From contig JAUCBJ010008798.1 in the NCBI GenBank assembly GCA_032718475.1, positions 62,001-126,000 on the forward strand: DNA of 64,000 bases. Reading direction: 5' to 3'. Below are positions 41,285-53,437 of this stretch, piece by piece (the stretch's first letter is position 1; every line of letters starts with the position of its first letter). Below the pieces are notes generated by a model. It saw only the letters and a program-made list of their open reading frames with translations. It had not been told where the DNA came from and ran no database searches. Origin of the DNA: Nemertoderma westbladi. Its lineage: Eukaryota > Xenacoelomorpha > Nemertodermatida > Nemertodermatidae. Made by a program: the position numbers and the translations under genes.

Positions 41285-43667
41285 TTCCCAACAAAAATAA
41301 AATTTATAGGGGCTGCTTCGTTCACACACGCAAGTGTGGACCATACAAAACCAATGTGGCTAAGCTGAAGGACTAAACAGTCGCATTACTCATTGGCATT
41401 GCCACCCAAGTCTTGGAGATCTGATTTCGAGTATTTCAGCTCAACCATAGAACGCAGTTAAAGTACGTGTGAAAGCACTATTGCAACCAAACTCTGGTGC
41501 TGTTAGCTTTTCCGAAGACTCGCGATATTCAAAAACGGAATGCACGTCTACAGGCGGAGATGGCCCCAGTTCAACGATTTCATGACATAGTACTGTAACA
41601 CGTTCATGGGGCCTTTGCACAGCACGAGGCTCAGTTTATGAGATACAAATTTAAATCGAGCAATTCTTTTACAAAATCTGTATTTAAGAAATTAACCAAA
41701 CCGCAAATAAATCACAAGAGGGGAAAGTCGCTCGCTTTCAACCCCCTCTTAATCTGCACCCCAACCCAAAAGGCACACAGAGGATTGATGACAGGCAGGT
41801 ATTAACAGAAATTTGTGTTATAAAAGTAATATAATTTAGGCGTGGATCCGACTAAATTTGTAAGAAATATTATAACTTACGTTATGCCGTTTTATTGATA
41901 CTGAGATATTAATTTACCATGTCAATGTCACAAAAAAATTATTTAGCTATATTTGTTCTAAAGAATCTCCAAGAAATAGGCCTACTCAGCCAATCATTTT
42001 GCGAGATAAACAAGAAGCAAGCTGTCTTATTAGTCTGGGGCCTAACACTATTGTATGTCCTATAGAATTACACCTTGCTGGAATAGTGGTGAGGTGGAAC
42101 TGATTCCTAGCCCGGCAAACAAACCAGACGTGTTCCAGCACATATCAAGTACGTTTCAGCTAAATCAATGATTGCACTTTGAGATATTTCGCCCTCTAGC
42201 GGCAGACTAGAGAACTGCAGACTGATAAGCCTCCTTTGAATGACACAGTTAATGGTCTGGCTAGTACAAATATGCCAAGTTTCAGCTAGAACGGATTTAA
42301 AGCAAAGAAATGTGATGATATTTAATATCAAGCCATGTAGCCCTCTAGCGAGAGACTGTTGATTTGATGGTGTCTGAAGGTCCCTAAAAAAACTAAACTT
42401 ATGGTCTTATTGATGCCTACTAAGTTTGGACTCGACAGCTTTAAATACGACGAAGTTATAGTAAGTCAAAATCGTAGCGACGATGATGACATACAGTACC
42501 ATTATTGAATGAACTATTTGCCATAATTGACCTACCCCCCTAAGAAATAGAGTCAGTTCACAAAGGATCCGCCAACTTCGTGGCTCGGACTCCATACTCC
42601 ATGCTATAAATGTATTAATTCGATATACAATCATATATTAATCCGCTAGGTGGTGTCAAATTATTATTCTGCAATAATTTCGTACTTGCATACGCACAGT
42701 ACAGCAGTACCGTAACGGTAGGCCTATGCCATTAATTCGGAGTCTCTAGCGGATCGGATGACGGATCCCCAATTAAATGTCTTAACTTTTCAATTTCGTA
42801 AAAGATAAACTTTATGATTCTCTACAAGCAACCAAAATTTAAGCTATGGAAAATGAGGCGTTCCCGAGAAATTTAACATTTTTTCTAAAAACCACATAAT
42901 CTGTCGTAGCTGACGTCAGACTGCATGATTTTTCACCAAACTTTAGAAATTTTCTAATGTCAAAATGTATGTCACAATAATAATGATAATCGATAATAAT
43001 AACAATATACAATAATAATCGTAATGTCACAATGGCAGGCGGTCAAAATAACATCACCTCGCTAAAGTTTTCATTGCGTCAGTTTATTAGCGTGGTGTCA
43101 TTTTGGATGTTAGTTTTCACGGTTAAACGAATCTAGACCGTTATTCACGAAGTGCAGGCCTCTTAAATTTGTAGAATCTACAAAATAAACAAATTAAGCT
43201 AATTTCTAGTCCTCCAAAATCTTAATTTGTAGGTTAATTTCTAGCCTCTATTTTCTGCTTAAAAACGCTTAATAAACTTGTAATCAGCATCGAATGAGTG
43301 TATTATAAGTTCCAACAAACAGACAAATATATAGAAACACTCAAGCCTACTTGAATTTTACGTTTTTAATATTTAGTATTAAAGGTTCTTGAAACTGCTG
43401 CGAATCCAAGCACTCCTCTAGGGAAAAAAGTACTCAAACTGCTTCGACTTTAGTTTTTAATAACTCTCCCTCTCTGTCTCCTTATTGTTGTCTGTTTACT
43501 TCCACCAGCTCTTGTAAAGTGCCGATGTTATAAAGTTTTATATTATAACAACTTTTAAATTATTATTTACAAACAAACCAAACTAAACACTAATCTGTAC
43601 TTATATTTTATTTCATAGTTGTGAACCTTGTTTGTATATAATATTAATTTTATTGATTGTTTCTACA
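41285..43667. other. region without a recognised gene
   Basis: Holds a diverged dispersed repeat at about 42090-42360, including CCCTCTAGCGGCAGACTAGAG at 42192; a related copy is at 60337-60408. A GGGGCCTTTGCACAGCACG motif lies at 41609. No coding sequence is supported. Confidence 0.5.
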
Positions 43668-44536
43668 TACCGTATTTACTCGAATAAAAGCCCACCCTCA
43701 AATAAACGCCCCCTCGAATAAAAGCCCCCCTTTCCATCAAATTAGCAACTTAAATGCCTACCCCGAATAAACGCACCGGCGTTTAATAATATTACAATGT
43801 GGGGCGAGCCACGATTAGTGAGCGATGCCTATCTAGCACACAATTATCATTAATATATAGGGCCAAATGTAATGTCCGTCTGTCCCGCCCGTCCGCCTGT
43901 CTGTCCGTCCGTCAGTCCGTCCGTCTATCAGTCCGTCCCTCCCTTTGTCCGTCTGTAAGTCCGTCTGTTTGTCAGTCCGTCTTTCTGTCCGCCTCTAAGT
44001 CTGTCCGTCTGTCTGTCCGTCTTTAATTAAAAATTCAATTGATAATAACAAGTAAAGTTAAGTAAACTAGTAAAGTAAATCTTGTATCACCGGATGTGAT
44101 CATAATCCAATAAAATGTTGATGAAGAAGAAAGAAGACCTTGAGGAGACAGCTTTAAATAAAAGGGAGAACGATTTCTCGGATGTAGATTCGGTGTGTGA
44201 ATCTGATGAAGGGCCATTTATGGGTTTCGACTGATTGTTAAGACTGACATTGTTGAGAGTTACTGGTAACTGATTGTTAAGATAAAGATAATCCAGGTTT
44301 TATTTCATTTGTTTAACTTATTTTCTTGAATTTAACAACATTCTTTATTCAGGGTATTTAGATTCAAAATGATGAAAATCTAGAACATAAACATAAATGC
44401 CCCCCCCCCCCCCCCCAAACCCGACAATTTGGAACTTAAACGCCTACCCTGAATAAAAGCCCCCTCGAATAAACACCTCCCCAATTGGCAATTTATAAAC
44501 TTAAACGTCCAGGCTCTTATTCGAGTAATTACGGTA
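43668..44536. mobile_element. short TIR DNA element (MITE-like)
   Basis: The left end TACCGTATTTACTCGAATAA (43668) and right end (reverse complement TACCGTAATTACTCGAATAA, ending 44536) are inverted repeats. Subterminal copies of CGAATAAAAGCCCCC occur at both ends. Inside are a (GTCCGTCTGTCC)n stretch, a 17-base C run and the GTGGGGCGAGCCACG motif. There is no transposase. Confidence 0.7.
43865..44025. repeat. GTCCGTC/GTCTGTC simple repeat
   Basis: About 160 bp of imperfect 4-bp repeats. Its apparent Ser/Val/Arg-rich frame is not a gene. Confidence 0.9.
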
Positions 44537-47315
44537 CTTATAATTAATGAATAAAATTAATTGTCTTACCCCGTTGGGGTTTATCTTAAAAAAAAGTCCC
44601 CATGTTATCAGATGTCAAGTTCAGCTACACCCTGTGCCCTGTTTGTCATTTTTAGTGTAAATGTTCAGTGAAAGTGCCAGTAGTCATGAAAAAACCTTAT
44701 TTTTTACCCTTATTTTCTAGTACTCCAAAATCGTAATTTCTAGCTAATTTATAGATTCTTGAAAATTCTACAAAGTAAAGTGGCCTGCGAATCAGTCCAT
44801 GGGGTCGACAAATGTACCCTAACAGATTGTGAGTCAGCCCACACCCTTCCTTGTGGAAACAAAATGTCACTTATTTTAGACCGTAGAGTGAATAATAAAT
44901 AATAAAATAATTTATGTTAATGTTTCGTAATACTATTGGATGAACGTATTATCTGGGTATCATTTATAACAATATTAATATTACATTAGCAAAAACAAAA
45001 GATAATAGACCTAAATACTAAATTAACATAGAGGGAATTAAACACATACATGATAATAATTAATTAACAATTATTAATCAAAACAAATAATTATACTGCA
45101 AACCTAGTTTGATATTTAACGATTTCTATAATATAAATAAATGTCTTATACAATATCACAAATATGTTACTAAATCTACAAAATATGATATAACCTTTTA
45201 TGTAGCACAGCTCACTAGAATATCTTAAATATAAATAAACGTTCACTTTACTTACATACAGTACATAAATATTGATATACACAAGCGTTCTAAAAGGCTA
45301 CTTACTCACCAATTGCTCCAAACTCAGCTCCCTGGATTAATATCAAATGGAATAATAATATTGTAAAGCGAATTTACCAAAATACTAACAGTAGGGCCAA
45401 TTGATAACAATATACAAAAACATAACCCTCTTAACCGTTGCTGTGCGTTACGACGTCTGAATCAATAATAAGATTGATCCACGCCATGGCTTCCACAACA
45501 TAGTCTAACTTAATCAATAATGAACACTTTGTTCTAGAAGTCCTTCGATTTTGATCTGATATTGGAGGTGATAAATTATTGACTGTGGTGTTTAATGTTA
45601 CTAAAACAATGTATTCATTGTTTTAGTAACTGTTCTAGAATATTCCTACCAAGTACAATTCGTTTTTAAAATATTTAATGGAAAATAAGTTATTGTAAAA
45701 GAGAAAAATTTTTAATTTGAAATTTTTAATTGAAATTTTGCTGGAATATATCACGAGCGAAGCGAGTGCTAAAATGCCAACGAGTGCGGAATATCTGAAT
45801 TCGCTTACGTGAAAGAATTGAATTGAAAATATTCCCGTTTAAGTATATTTTTACGTATAAATTATTTTATTCGACTAATAAGAGCCAAACCAATTATGAT
45901 TATTTACTTGGGTATTTACCTAATTTCATATAATGTATACAATAAAAATTTATGAAACACGTGTGAGTTGTTGTTGGTACTGAAACCAACGACTATAATT
46001 ATTGTAAGTAATGAAGTTCCTAAAGCTGAATAATTAAAGGCTAAGCAAATTGGTATGAAACACCGACGGGCATTATTATCGTGACAATCCGGTCCTTTTA
46101 ACAGATCAGTAACGGTAACTGTAACTGGTAACGGAAACTGTAACTGGTTAAGGAATAAAGATTGGATTTTTTAAAACAACTTAAATTCGTATCAAATTCA
46201 TTTTCCTAAAAATTGCGGATAGTTACTTTAAAGTCACCTATCAATAACGGATGACAGTATCAGCAGTCAGCAAACGTAATACGTTGGATTTCTGGCATCC
46301 AGGCTTATTCTACGAATACTAACTACCCTGCACCTGTCAGGGAAGTGCGAATTATTCTACGACGATCAGTGATTCTCTACCGGGGGGGGGGGGTGTAAAA
46401 TGACGTATTACATGAAATTATTATAAAATATGTTTTCCCTTACGAGTAAGACCCCCTTGATCTATAGTTAACCTCACCCGTTGGCCACGCTCGGCAACTT
46501 GCCAGTGTCATTGGGAGAAAAACCTATTTGTTTATGTATTACCATGTAATAAATAGTTGAAATAACTGGGTATGACCGACCATGTATGATAGTTACTTTA
46601 TTTGATGACATGAACATGTATATTTCATTTGACGAACACCCAGATCATTGTGGTACGGTGGTTCACTGGTTCGCCTTTACAATTAGCGATGAAAGGTGTT
46701 TTGTTAAATAAAGACTTGTTGAATTCGAAATAAAAAAATAAAACCTTCAAAGATCAAAGGAAAAACATTCACAAACTAATAAAAATTATGTTACAATATA
46801 CAATAATTAATTAATAGTACAATTTAACAATAACACACCACTCGATTAGTAAATTTTAGATAAGTTTTCAAAACATACCACGGATTTTGATATATGAATC
46901 GAATTATATAAGGTGTATCAAATAACTTTTTTTACATCACTATTTACTACTTTTTTACTATTTTTTAGGGCAACTTTTTATGCTAATTTGGTTAGGTGGA
47001 TATGATGGCTAAGGTAGTACATTGAAATGTAAAAAAATTATTTTCTTAGAATTTTTACCATGTTGTTCAATATAACAAGGTGCAAAGTTCAAACTTTACT
47101 ATCCTATAATTAATTAAAGACAACAAAAGTTTAAATCTTAAAATAATCTTAATAAAAATGTTTCAAAAGATTTTATATTTGAATGTTTTCATTCCTGTAA
47201 CAACTGTCAAACCGTAAATTAATATTCTGGAAGTGGAATATAGAAATCATCATCTTACTATCTGACTAGACAGTTTTATTCTCCTACCAAATCTCAAGAA
47301 CAGAGCCTCTCTTAT
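44537..47315. other. AT-rich region without a recognised gene
   Basis: Contains a perfect 15-bp hairpin at 45597-45630, a GGTAACTGTAAC-like short repeat at 46105-46150 and a run of 12 G at 46382. No coding potential is supported. Confidence 0.5.
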
Positions 47316-47400
47316 GCGACCCAAAGGCTCCTCTTTCGATAGCTGCTACCCGAGAGTAGGGGTGGGCGCTACTCCTATCCCAAGATTTGATCCCAGTAAA
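47316..47400 (-). mobile_element. SINE tail fragment
   Basis: The minus strand matches the body of the SINE at 28329-28600 (AATCTTGGGATAGGAGTAGC, then the CCCACCCCTACTCTCGGGTAGC box) without the internal duplication. The tRNA-like head is missing. Confidence 0.75.
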
Positions 47401-48957
47401 CAAGGTAAAACAACAAGGTAACAATTCCAGAAATAATTTTTTTACATTTCTATTAACCTTAGCACAAGGAGATATGGAAATAGCGCTGTAAATAAGAGAA
47501 ACATCGGCCCACACTGAGTTGTATATTTACAGCTCTCAGTTATAAATGACGCCCACGGGTATGTTTGCAGTTACAACGCCATGAAATAAAAAAATTCCCA
47601 ATGCACTTCAGACTAATTCCTAATCAAACTAAATTATTTAATAATATATTATTTACTCAACAAATTAATGTAAATAGCCGTGACTCTGAAATGACCTGAA
47701 ACTATCGGAACAGAAACAGACCAAGAGAGAAAACTTATATATACAGAACAGACAGATGGTTGTGAATTAGCAAATACAAATTCTGTTTCCGCGGTTAATC
47801 ATGTCATTGCTTCGCAGCAACTAACATTGCCGCGGAATTTCATAATTTTAGGAATATTAAGATAAAAACCTGTACATCTCGAATAACTTGTAGGATTCGC
47901 ACACCCTGTTATCATAACTCATCGAATTCGCAAAATGGTTACAAAATCGAACTGACTTGGATTGGATTGTTTTAATCCGAAATCCTTATAAATTCAGGTT
48001 TTGCAAATAACAAAATGTCCCAAAAATACCTTTATAAGCCTTATAGAAACTTCTAAAGACTAAACAGCAACGTGGGACATAGAAACCACGCAGAGTCGTG
48101 TCATCATTGATAACACATACAACTAACAGTGGTACCGGTACTCATAAAGTTATTAATTATGTTAATGGAAGAAGCGGGTGCGGGGAAAATTATTCACACT
48201 GACAGTTCGTGCTGCTACAATAAATAACAATTATAACCCACAATATAAATAAATATATTATATTCACTCCCACATTGAAATTAAAATTTTTTGTTCAATG
48301 AGTCATTTTTAGCAATCAAGATGAAATATAATATGTAGAAAGGAAATTAATAACCTTAGAAGAAAGTTATTTCAATAGAAGCACCTTTCAGTCGCAGATT
48401 AATATTACTATTGTACCCCAAAATGTATAATGTGTAGAATATCCGAGCGCGGAGAGACTAGAATCAGACGGGAGTCAACAGGCCATGGAGTCAATAAATA
48501 GATTGTTGGAAATTATAATTACGTAAATTCTTACAGAAGGACATAAGAAAATAAATAGCAATTCAAAATAAGTTAAATAGAGTATTTATTTAATCAGTAA
48601 CATCCGCTAATACACCATAGAGAGCTACTATCGGAAAGAAGCCCAAAGATACCAGAACTAAGCTGATACATTGATAAATCGATACTAAACTAGAATTAAA
48701 TAGGCCTACCTTGTATAGAGTAATTATACAGAATGATATAAATATGAGCTCAGTTGAAATACATTTGGATATAAACATATTAATTAATATATTAGCTCAA
48801 CCATCTTACTATATAGCAGATAGCTCCGCTTCGTAATAGCCTATTTATATCCTCTCTTAGAAATAAAGTTCAAACAAACGTCACATACAATTATTGCCAA
48901 GTGGTCACGGCTAGGAGACGAAAAGTGTAAATACCGCTTAAAAGTAACCTGTATAGA
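47401..48957. other. AT-rich region without a recognised gene
   Basis: No open frame, repeat array or RNA gene could be supported here. Confidence 0.5.
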
Positions 48958-49254
48958 ACTGTAGCTACACAACTGTAACGTCGCTAAATAATATACTGTA
49001 GCTACACAACTGTAACGTCGCTAAATAATATACTGTAGCTACACAACTGTAACGTCGCTAAATAATATACTGTAGCTACACAACTGTAACGTCGCTAAAT
49101 AATATACTGTAGCTACACAACTGTAACGTCGCTAAATAATATACTGTAGCTACACAACTGTAACGTCGCTAAATAATATACTGTAGCTACACAACTGTAA
49201 CGTCGCTAAATAATATACTGTAGCTACACAACTGTAACGTCGCTAAATAATATA
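48958..49254. repeat. 37-bp satellite, eight copies
   Basis: Unit CTGTAGCTACACAACTGTAA plus CGTCGCTAAATAATATA, with copies starting near 48961, 48998, 49035, 49072, 49109, 49146, 49183 and 49220. The copies are virtually identical, and each holds a GTAGCTAC palindrome. Confidence 0.97.
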
Positions 49255-49907
49255 ATGTAATTGCGAGTTTCTATTTTGACGCTACGTAATAAATCCTTAA
49301 TTGTATGCGATTCACTCATTAGTCATTATATATATATAAGTTATCTCTTTGAAGTGGAAATATTATTAAAGTGACGCCGCTGGTTTATATACTGGCCGAC
49401 ACGATGTGGGGAATTCGCGTGGAATCAGACAACTCGTTATATACAGTTAGCCCCCCCCCCCCCCCCTCAAAGAGTTTCGATATTAGTGTTGTAATTGTGT
49501 GGAACTGGTCGACCGGCTGCAGATAATTTATATTTAATAATCGAGAAAATATAAGTAGTTTTCGAATGTGTTTGTCTGTACAGAAAAAACATTCATTCAC
49601 GGTATCTAAGACTGTACCACACTTCGTGGCTCGCCCCACGCTATAAGTAACACACACAAACTTTATTCTTTCATTAAAATGTTCAGCAGATTATGATAAA
49701 CCTGGACAAACTCCTTGTCACTTATAAAAAAAAAACGATTAAAAACTAGCTGCATGACGCATGTGAGTGTTGTCCTAACGACACTAGACAATGAAACTAA
49801 CACATTTAGTCATTTACTAGTCTCCAGTTACATGGATGTCTAGACTGCGAGACGCATCGAGGGTTGGGGTTCTAGACTAAACCGGAAAGGGGCGGAAGCA
49901 ACACCCG
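49255..49907. other. 3' region of the AP180/PICALM gene and spacer
   Basis: Includes the 3' untranslated sequence of the minus-strand AP180 gene. There is a 16-base C run at 49451, an inverted CGTGGCTCGCCCCACG motif at 49625 and a run of ten A at 49727. No other gene is seen. Confidence 0.45.
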
Positions 49908-52064
49908 CTAGAACCCAAAGGGATCCATCCCCCCGAACTGGTTGGGGTCCGTGGTGCCCAGGGGCGTCGGGGCGACGGGCGCTGCGCCCTGGGCGATCCC
50001 GGGGGCGACGCCCCCCGCGGGCGCTACGCCCCAGCCCCCCGCGGCGGGGGCCGGCCCCCCGGGGGGGCCCGGTATTGTGGTCGCCGTGGAGACCCGCTGC
50101 CAGTTGGCGCCGCCGGTTTTGACCGCGGACTTGGCGGGGGTCTGACTCTTCTGGAGGCCGGCGCCACGGAACCCCAGGTTGCTGACCAGACTGGCCAGCG
50201 TCGCGTCCAGGTCCTGCTTCTCTGGGACCGCGGGTGTCTCCGTCTGGCTCTGGGGCTCCCGGGAGGACTGTGACGTCACCGAGGATCCGGTTACCTGCGG
50301 CATCAGAAGACCGCCAAGTCCGTCAATGGAATTGGAATTGGAAACGGTTTGGGAATTATTTTGTTGCCCGAAAGCGGCCTCGAAGTCGACGCTGGGTTGC
50401 GCCTGAAACGGGACGGCCGGACGCATCGGGGCCCCCATTGGTTGCATCCCGACCAGCTGCACTCCCATTGGCTGCTGGTGCATCACGCCATTCCCCATTG
50501 GCTGCTGCGTAGCGCCGCCCATCGGGTTGGCGCCCCAGGGGCTGGCCCCCGCCCCCGGCAGCCCCCCGAAGGGCTGGAAACCCGAGGGCTGCGAGACGGG
50601 GGGCTGGAAGAAGGAGCCCCCACCACCGACGGTGGGCTGCTGCGGGGGGCCGCCGAAGCTATCCATTAGGTTGGCGGGGGCGGTGCTCGCCATGGCGCCG
50701 GCGAAGGGGTTGTTAGAGGCGGGAGGGGCCGCGGGACGACTGAAAGAGAAGTCGCTGAGAAGATCGACGGAATTGTTGCGACTCGACTGGCTCAGTATGT
50801 CGGTGGAGCGTGCGCGCCGCATCCGGAAACCGGCCTCGCTGGACGGACTCGGAGAGCTCGCCACCGAGAACGGGTCGAACGTACCGGAAGTGGCCGCGGT
50901 GGCGGGGGCGATAACGTCATCGATGCCGAGCAGGTCGAGGGAGGCGCGTCTTCCAGGATACTGCAGCTTGGTGACCCCGACGGCGGCTGCGAACGGGTTG
51001 GTTGAGCGGACACCGCTCCGCATCGACTCGAGTCTGGTCAACTCGTCCCGAATGTGTTTCTCCCCGTCCAATGCGGCCACGCCCACGGGATCCTCGAAGC
51101 CCCCGCCCCCCGCGCTAATGAAGGCCTCCGCCTTGGGGAAAGCCTGCGGTTGGCCCTTCCCCCCGGTCGGTGAGGTCACCGACTGCTGGTTTGGCAGGCG
51201 TTTTACTTTCTGGTTCTCCAACGAGGCTAGATGGGACTCTAGCGCTTCTAGGAGACTGCTAGGCGCCGACGCAAGGTCAGGGATCTCCCCCTTATCTATA
51301 CCAACATCTTCCGCGGTCTTCAGGAACTTCCCGATGCTTCCCATTCTCTGAAGGAAACCCTTGTATTGATCCAAAGCGTCTTTGCAGGTCTTCTTATTCA
51401 AATCGAAGTACCTCTCTAAGAGATTTATAATTCCTTCGTTGTAACAAGCGAATAATCGGATAGAGTCTTTGAATAGAAGGAGGAAAGCGCAGTTAATGAT
51501 GCCGTTAGTGAGTTCGCTGAATTTTGCGTCGAATGCGAGCAAGGAATCTAGTTGCCGGCCCAGTATCGGGAGCGTGTGCAGCAGTTTGTCGGTGGACATG
51601 GTTCGCAGAACGCCGTCCTTGCCGCGTTTAATGCGGCAAAAATCGAAAGCGGTCGCCCTGTACGAATGGACCTTCTCGTTGATGTATTTGCTGTAGCGAC
51701 GGACGAAGTTGGACATTCCGTAGGCGGTTTTATCAATGAAGTCGCCGAGGTTGATTGGGGAGGACTGGGAGGCGAAGTACTGGATGAAACGTTCGTTGCC
51801 GAAGTTCATTAGATGGTGGATAGTAACGAGGGACTTGAACACGACGATCCAGGTGGTGTGGTTAACGCGGACGATGAGATAGTCCGCCATGTGCGGTATC
51901 GATATGTTTGGTTCCTCTGTGTACATGAGCAGAGTGTCGAGATGTTTTTTCTTGGGTCCCATTATTTCCTCTGTGGTAGCCTTGCATACAGTCTTCCCCA
52001 GTTGGGAACCTGTGACAGTGTGCTTGGCCGCGTTTATTCGGTCGACTACGCTTTGCCCAGACAT
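49908..52064 (-). CDS. PICALM: clathrin-assembly protein AP180/PICALM family
   Basis: 718 codons without an intron, starting MSGQS as in PICALM. Residues 1-290 form an ANTH domain. GPKKKHLD at 36-43 supplies the phosphoinositide-binding Lys38, Lys40 and His41 at the human positions. The segment after it (FKSLVTIHHLM, NERFIQYFAS, YNEGIINLLERYFD, GEIPDLASAPSSLLEALE) follows the family closely. The C-terminal half is low-complexity, rich in Gly/Pro/Ala/Gln/Met. It has NPF motifs (STNPFAAA, SNNPFAG), DPF motifs (TFDPFS, and the terminal MDPFGF) and DLL/DSF clathrin-type motifs for AP-2, EH-domain and clathrin contacts. It acts at the plasma membrane in coated-pit formation. The 3' half of the gene is far richer in GC than anything else in the window. 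Confidence 0.95.
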   Translation of the reverse strand: MSGQSVVDRINAAKHTVTGSQLGKTVCKATTEEIMGPKKKHLDTLLMYTEEPNISIPHMADYLIVRVNHTTWIVVFKSLVTIHHLMNFGNERFIQYFASQSSPINLGDFIDKTAYGMSNFVRRYSKYINEKVHSYRATAFDFCRIKRGKDGVLRTMSTDKLLHTLPILGRQLDSLLAFDAKFSELTNGIINCAFLLLFKDSIRLFACYNEGIINLLERYFDLNKKTCKDALDQYKGFLQRMGSIGKFLKTAEDVGIDKGEIPDLASAPSSLLEALESHLASLENQKVKRLPNQQSVTSPTGGKGQPQAFPKAEAFISAGGGGFEDPVGVAALDGEKHIRDELTRLESMRSGVRSTNPFAAAVGVTKLQYPGRRASLDLLGIDDVIAPATAATSGTFDPFSVASSPSPSSEAGFRMRRARSTDILSQSSRNNSVDLLSDFSFSRPAAPPASNNPFAGAMASTAPANLMDSFGGPPQQPTVGGGGSFFQPPVSQPSGFQPFGGLPGAGASPWGANPMGGATQQPMGNGVMHQQPMGVQLVGMQPMGAPMRPAVPFQAQPSVDFEAAFGQQNNSQTVSNSNSIDGLGGLLMPQVTGSSVTSQSSREPQSQTETPAVPEKQDLDATLASLVSNLGFRGAGLQKSQTPAKSAVKTGGANWQRVSTATTIPGPPGGPAPAAGGWGVAPAGGVAPGIAQGAAPVAPTPLGTTDPNQFGGMDPFGF

Positions 52065-52269
52065 AGTGAGTGCGAAACAAAACTTAATCAGGTGAATTTA
52101 CCAAAAGAAAATGATTCTTCTGGTTCAGATATATTAATATTTCAATAAAAAAACATTAATCAAAGTTAAATTAATTTAATACTTCAATTAGGCCTACAAA
52201 TTTTGAATTATAAGGTCGTCAGTCGTCTAGTCTGTATGTATACCTATACCGGTAGCGGCACCGTAATTC
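52065..52269. other. upstream region of the AP180 gene
   Basis: Presumed 5' untranslated region and promoter of the minus-strand gene; AT-rich, with a TACCGGTAG motif at 52247. No TATA box can be assigned. Confidence 0.35.
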
Positions 52270-52375
52270 GGGGTGACTTGATACAGTTTTTGCCTTTAAC
52301 TGTGAATATCTTCTGAAGTTTTTATCCTACACAGGTGGAATAAAAAGAAAATTTTATAGTCGGGATGAGTACTAA

Positions 52376-52418
52376 ACCACTAGACTAAAGCACTATTTCA
52401 GGTGCTTAGTCTAGTGGT
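52376..52418. other. imperfect hairpin
   Basis: ACCACTAGACTAAAGCAC and GTGCTTAGTCTAGTGGT are inverted copies around an 8-base loop, with one bulged base. Confidence 0.8.
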
Positions 52419-52640
52419 GTTTTTTTCTTAAAAACCAGACCACCCCACATAATGGGGTGACTTGATACACAAGCAAATTTTCCGCAATAATACCACTCTG
52501 TGAATGAGTTTGGACCATGTTGTAGGCTGTGGGGGTGACTTGATACATCTTGGAAATTTTAAAAAAAGAACGAAGATAACGGGGATAAAAAATTATGGCT
52601 ACAATTAAAAATAACTCCATTTTTTATGGCAAAATATTTC

Positions 52641-52985
52641 ATATTTAACAAGTTAAATTGCACTTTAAAAACGAAAAAGACCTTCATTGTATAGTGACAT
52701 CCTGACACCAGTAAGTAAGACATTACATTTTAGAAAAAACTGGAAACTAAAACAATGAATTTAAGCACAAATTTTGCAAATTTAAGGTTTAAGTAAAGAT
52801 AAAATATTTTAGAAAATTTAACATATAACAATATTTAACAAGTTAAATTGAAGTTTAAAAACGAAAAAGACTTTCATTGCATTGTGACATCCTGACACCA
52901 GTAAATAAGACAAAACATTTTAGAAAAAACTGCAAACTAAATCAATGAATTTAAGCACAAATTTTGCAAAATCAACGTTTAAGTC
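52641..52985. repeat. 190-bp tandem duplication
   Basis: AGTTAAATTG occurs at 52651 and 52841, and GTGACATCCTGACACCAGTA with its neighbours recurs at the same offset. The two units are about 90% alike. Confidence 0.85.
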
Positions 52986-53437
52986 ACAGTAGTCACAGGT
53001 ATCAGAACATTTTCGCCTCCAATATACCGTATATATGTATCAAGTCACCCCATTTTGAGATACACTTTCAAAAAACGGGCACTCCACCCCCAATTGCAAT
53101 TCATATGAAAATTTGTAAATTTTTTTAGGATCATAATATTCAAACTCATCTATTAGCATCTGTAAAAATAATTTTTGAACAACATTAACCCAAAGTGTCA
53201 AAAATTCGACCTATATTTTGACATTGAAAAAAAGTGAATTTTTGAACAATGCATTCTTGGCTCTAGTGATCACAAATGCGAAGCAATGACAAAATTTATT
53301 TTACTATTTGATAGACAATTTATTCAGACATCTTCTAATATTTCAATTTTTATCATAACATCACGCAATCACCCACAATCCGTTAAAGAAAAAAAATATA
53401 ACTTGCTGTATCAAGTCACCTCAATGTATCAAGTCAC

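Larger units (their letters stand above)
52270..53437. mobile_element. TIR element with GGGGTGACTTGATACA ends
   Basis: GGGGTGACTTGATACA occurs at 52270, 52454 and 52532. Its inverse (TGTATCAAGTCACC-like) occurs at 53036, 53407 and 53425, so each end carries three copies in opposite orientation. Between them is a 190-bp tandem duplication. No transposase frame exists; the superfamily is not assigned. Confidence 0.65.

Noticed and set aside
43799-44026. Ser/Val/Arg repeat frame
   Set aside because: Product of the GTCCGTC simple repeat; no conserved feature.
48958-49254. CRISPR-like array of 37-bp repeats
   Set aside because: The repeats follow each other without spacers, which makes it a satellite.
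49385-49657. 90-codon minus-strand frame downstream of AP180
   Set aside because: Includes a Gly run from a homopolymer tract; no family resemblance; probably 3' untranslated sequence.
50527-51351. 274-codon plus-strand frame
   Set aside because: Antisense shadow of the GC-rich AP180 coding region, where stops are rare in all frames.
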